NCBI GenBank assembly: GCA_900548195.1
Contig: URJQ01000013.1
Span: 1-31,505, forward strand
DNA length: 31,505 nt
Direction of reading: 5' to 3'
Source of the DNA: an uncultured Prevotella sp.
Lineage (GTDB): Bacteria > Bacteroidota > Bacteroidia > Bacteroidales > Bacteroidaceae
Each line of letters starts with the position of its first letter. The stretch's first letter is position 1. Below are positions 30,753 through 31,505 of this stretch, in pieces. Position numbers and translations under genes: made by a program. The notes under the pieces are model-generated. The model made no database searches, was not told the origin of the DNA, and saw only the letters and a list, made by a program, of their open reading frames with translations.

Positions 30753-31505
30753 ATGCTTTCAGAAAAAGATTTGCAGCAATTGGCTGCCAAAGGCATTTCG
30801 CCTGAAAAACTCGAGCATCAGCTTGAAGAGTTCAAGACTGGTTTCCCTTTCCTCAAACTTGAAGGCCCTGCTGCGATAGGCAAGGGCATCATTGCTCCAT
30901 CTGCTGATGACGTGAATAAATATGTAAAGATATGGAATGAATACAAGGAAGGACAGAGGAAGATAGTGAAGTTTGTTCCTGCTTCCGGCGCTGCATCCCG
31001 TATGTTCAAGGATATGTTTGCTTTCGCAGATGCTGATTATGACGTTCCTACCACGGATTTTGAGAAGACTTATTTCGCTAATATAGAGAAGTTTGCTTTC
31101 TATGATGCTCTCGACGCTTTGCTCAAGCAGAAGAAAGGCAAGGGTATCAAGGAACTTATGGCTGAAGGCGACTACAAATCTGTGGCTAAAGGAATGCTTG
31201 ACAGCGATGGACTCAACTACGGACAGTTGCCTAAAGGCTTGCTTCTCTTCCATAAATATGAGGATGGTCCACGCACTCCTATGGAGGAACATCTCGTGGA
31301 AGCAGCCCTCTATGCAGCTTCTAATGGCGAAGCGAATGTTCACTTCACAGTCTCTCATGAGCATCTCCATCTCTTCAAGCAGAAGGTAAGCGAGAAGGTT
31401 GACGGCTATACTAAGAAGTTTGGAGTGAAATATGACATTTCTTTCTCTGAGCAAAAGCCTTCTACAGACACTGTTGCTGCCAATCCTGACGGCACACCTT
31501 TCCGT
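30753..31505 (+). CDS. DUF4301 family protein, 3' end beyond the window
   Basis: The reading frame is open from the ATG at 30753 to the last base of the window (251 codons, no stop), so the gene is cut by the window end. The sequence starts LSEKDLQQLAAKGISPEKL and contains FVPASGAASRMFKDMFAF, a Gly/Ala-rich loop with Ser-Arg that recalls nucleotidyltransferase-type loops. GPRTPMEEHLVEAALYA and HFTVSHEHLHLF follow. I recognise the Bacteroidota DUF4301 family, whose function I do not know; the nucleotidyltransferase resemblance is only an impression. It is divergent from the T9SS-tail gene and has a long leader with an inverted repeat. Confidence 0.85.
   Translation, partial: MLSEKDLQQLAAKGISPEKLEHQLEEFKTGFPFLKLEGPAAIGKGIIAPSADDVNKYVKIWNEYKEGQRKIVKFVPASGAASRMFKDMFAFADADYDVPTTDFEKTYFANIEKFAFYDALDALLKQKKGKGIKELMAEGDYKSVAKGMLDSDGLNYGQLPKGLLLFHKYEDGPRTPMEEHLVEAALYAASNGEANVHFTVSHEHLHLFKQKVSEKVDGYTKKFGVKYDISFSEQKPSTDTVAANPDGTPFR

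Noticed and set aside
1..31505. tRNA or rRNA genes
   Set aside because: I found no T-loop-like GTTCGAnTC in a cloverleaf context and no rRNA segments. GGTTCGAAAA near 15006 lies inside folC.

Overview
The window reads as a chromosomal segment of a Bacteroidales bacterium, most likely Prevotella or a close relative. Four things point there. Many genes are preceded by the Bacteroidota promoter signature (TTTG, about 19 bases, TAnnTTTG). Few starts have a clear Shine-Dalgarno sequence. Protein types such as DUF4301, a type IX secretion tail-like protein, an NADP-malic enzyme with a phosphotransacetylase-like tail, and SxC lipoproteins are typical of the phylum. Intergenic DNA is full of large palindromes.

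Layout. 1-2.2 kb: a small membrane protein, then pyrD and pyrK on the minus strand (the two subunits of dihydroorotate dehydrogenase B). 2.3-8.1 kb, plus strand: gluQ (tRNA-Asp glutamylation), a ThiE/TenI-like protein, prs (PRPP synthase) and uvrA (excision repair). 8.3-10.7 kb, minus: a class A penicillin-binding protein. 10.8-12.5 kb, plus: pyrB and pyrI (aspartate carbamoyltransferase), split by a 193-bp inverted-repeat element. 12.7-17.4 kb, minus: grpE, dnaJ, folC and a short comEC. 17.4-19.7 kb: a 2.3-kb stretch without large genes, which is the least ordinary part of the window. 19.7-23.6 kb, minus: radA and maeB. 23.8-26.7 kb, plus: a solute-binding-like lipoprotein coupled to a large helical/TPR protein. 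26.7-29.9 kb, minus: an L,D-transpeptidase lipoprotein, an ECF sigma factor, a small membrane protein that may be its anti-sigma, and a Spy/CpxP-like periplasmic protein, plausibly one envelope-stress cluster. 30.1-31.5 kb: a small secreted T9SS-tail-like protein, and a divergent DUF4301 gene cut by the window end.

Functionally, pyrB/pyrI, pyrD/pyrK and prs belong to one pathway (UMP and PRPP supply) although they lie in three transcription units. uvrA and radA are repair genes, grpE/dnaJ are chaperone partners, and the penicillin-binding protein and L,D-transpeptidase both build or crosslink peptidoglycan.

The main candidate for something undescribed lies at 18.2-18.95 kb. A perfect promoter carries a 17-bp palindrome in its spacer. 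It sits beside a 153-bp nested palindrome and reads into two tiny ORFs on the minus strand: a 44-aa lipoprotein-like peptide and a 40-aa peptide preceded by a perfect AGGAGG. A terminator-like hairpin follows. Other items worth checking are the MITE-like element between pyrB and pyrI, the recurring intergenic hairpins whose arms are built of short repeated words, a possible pseudoknotted RNA at 19.14-19.23 kb, and a sigma-54-like site before grpE.
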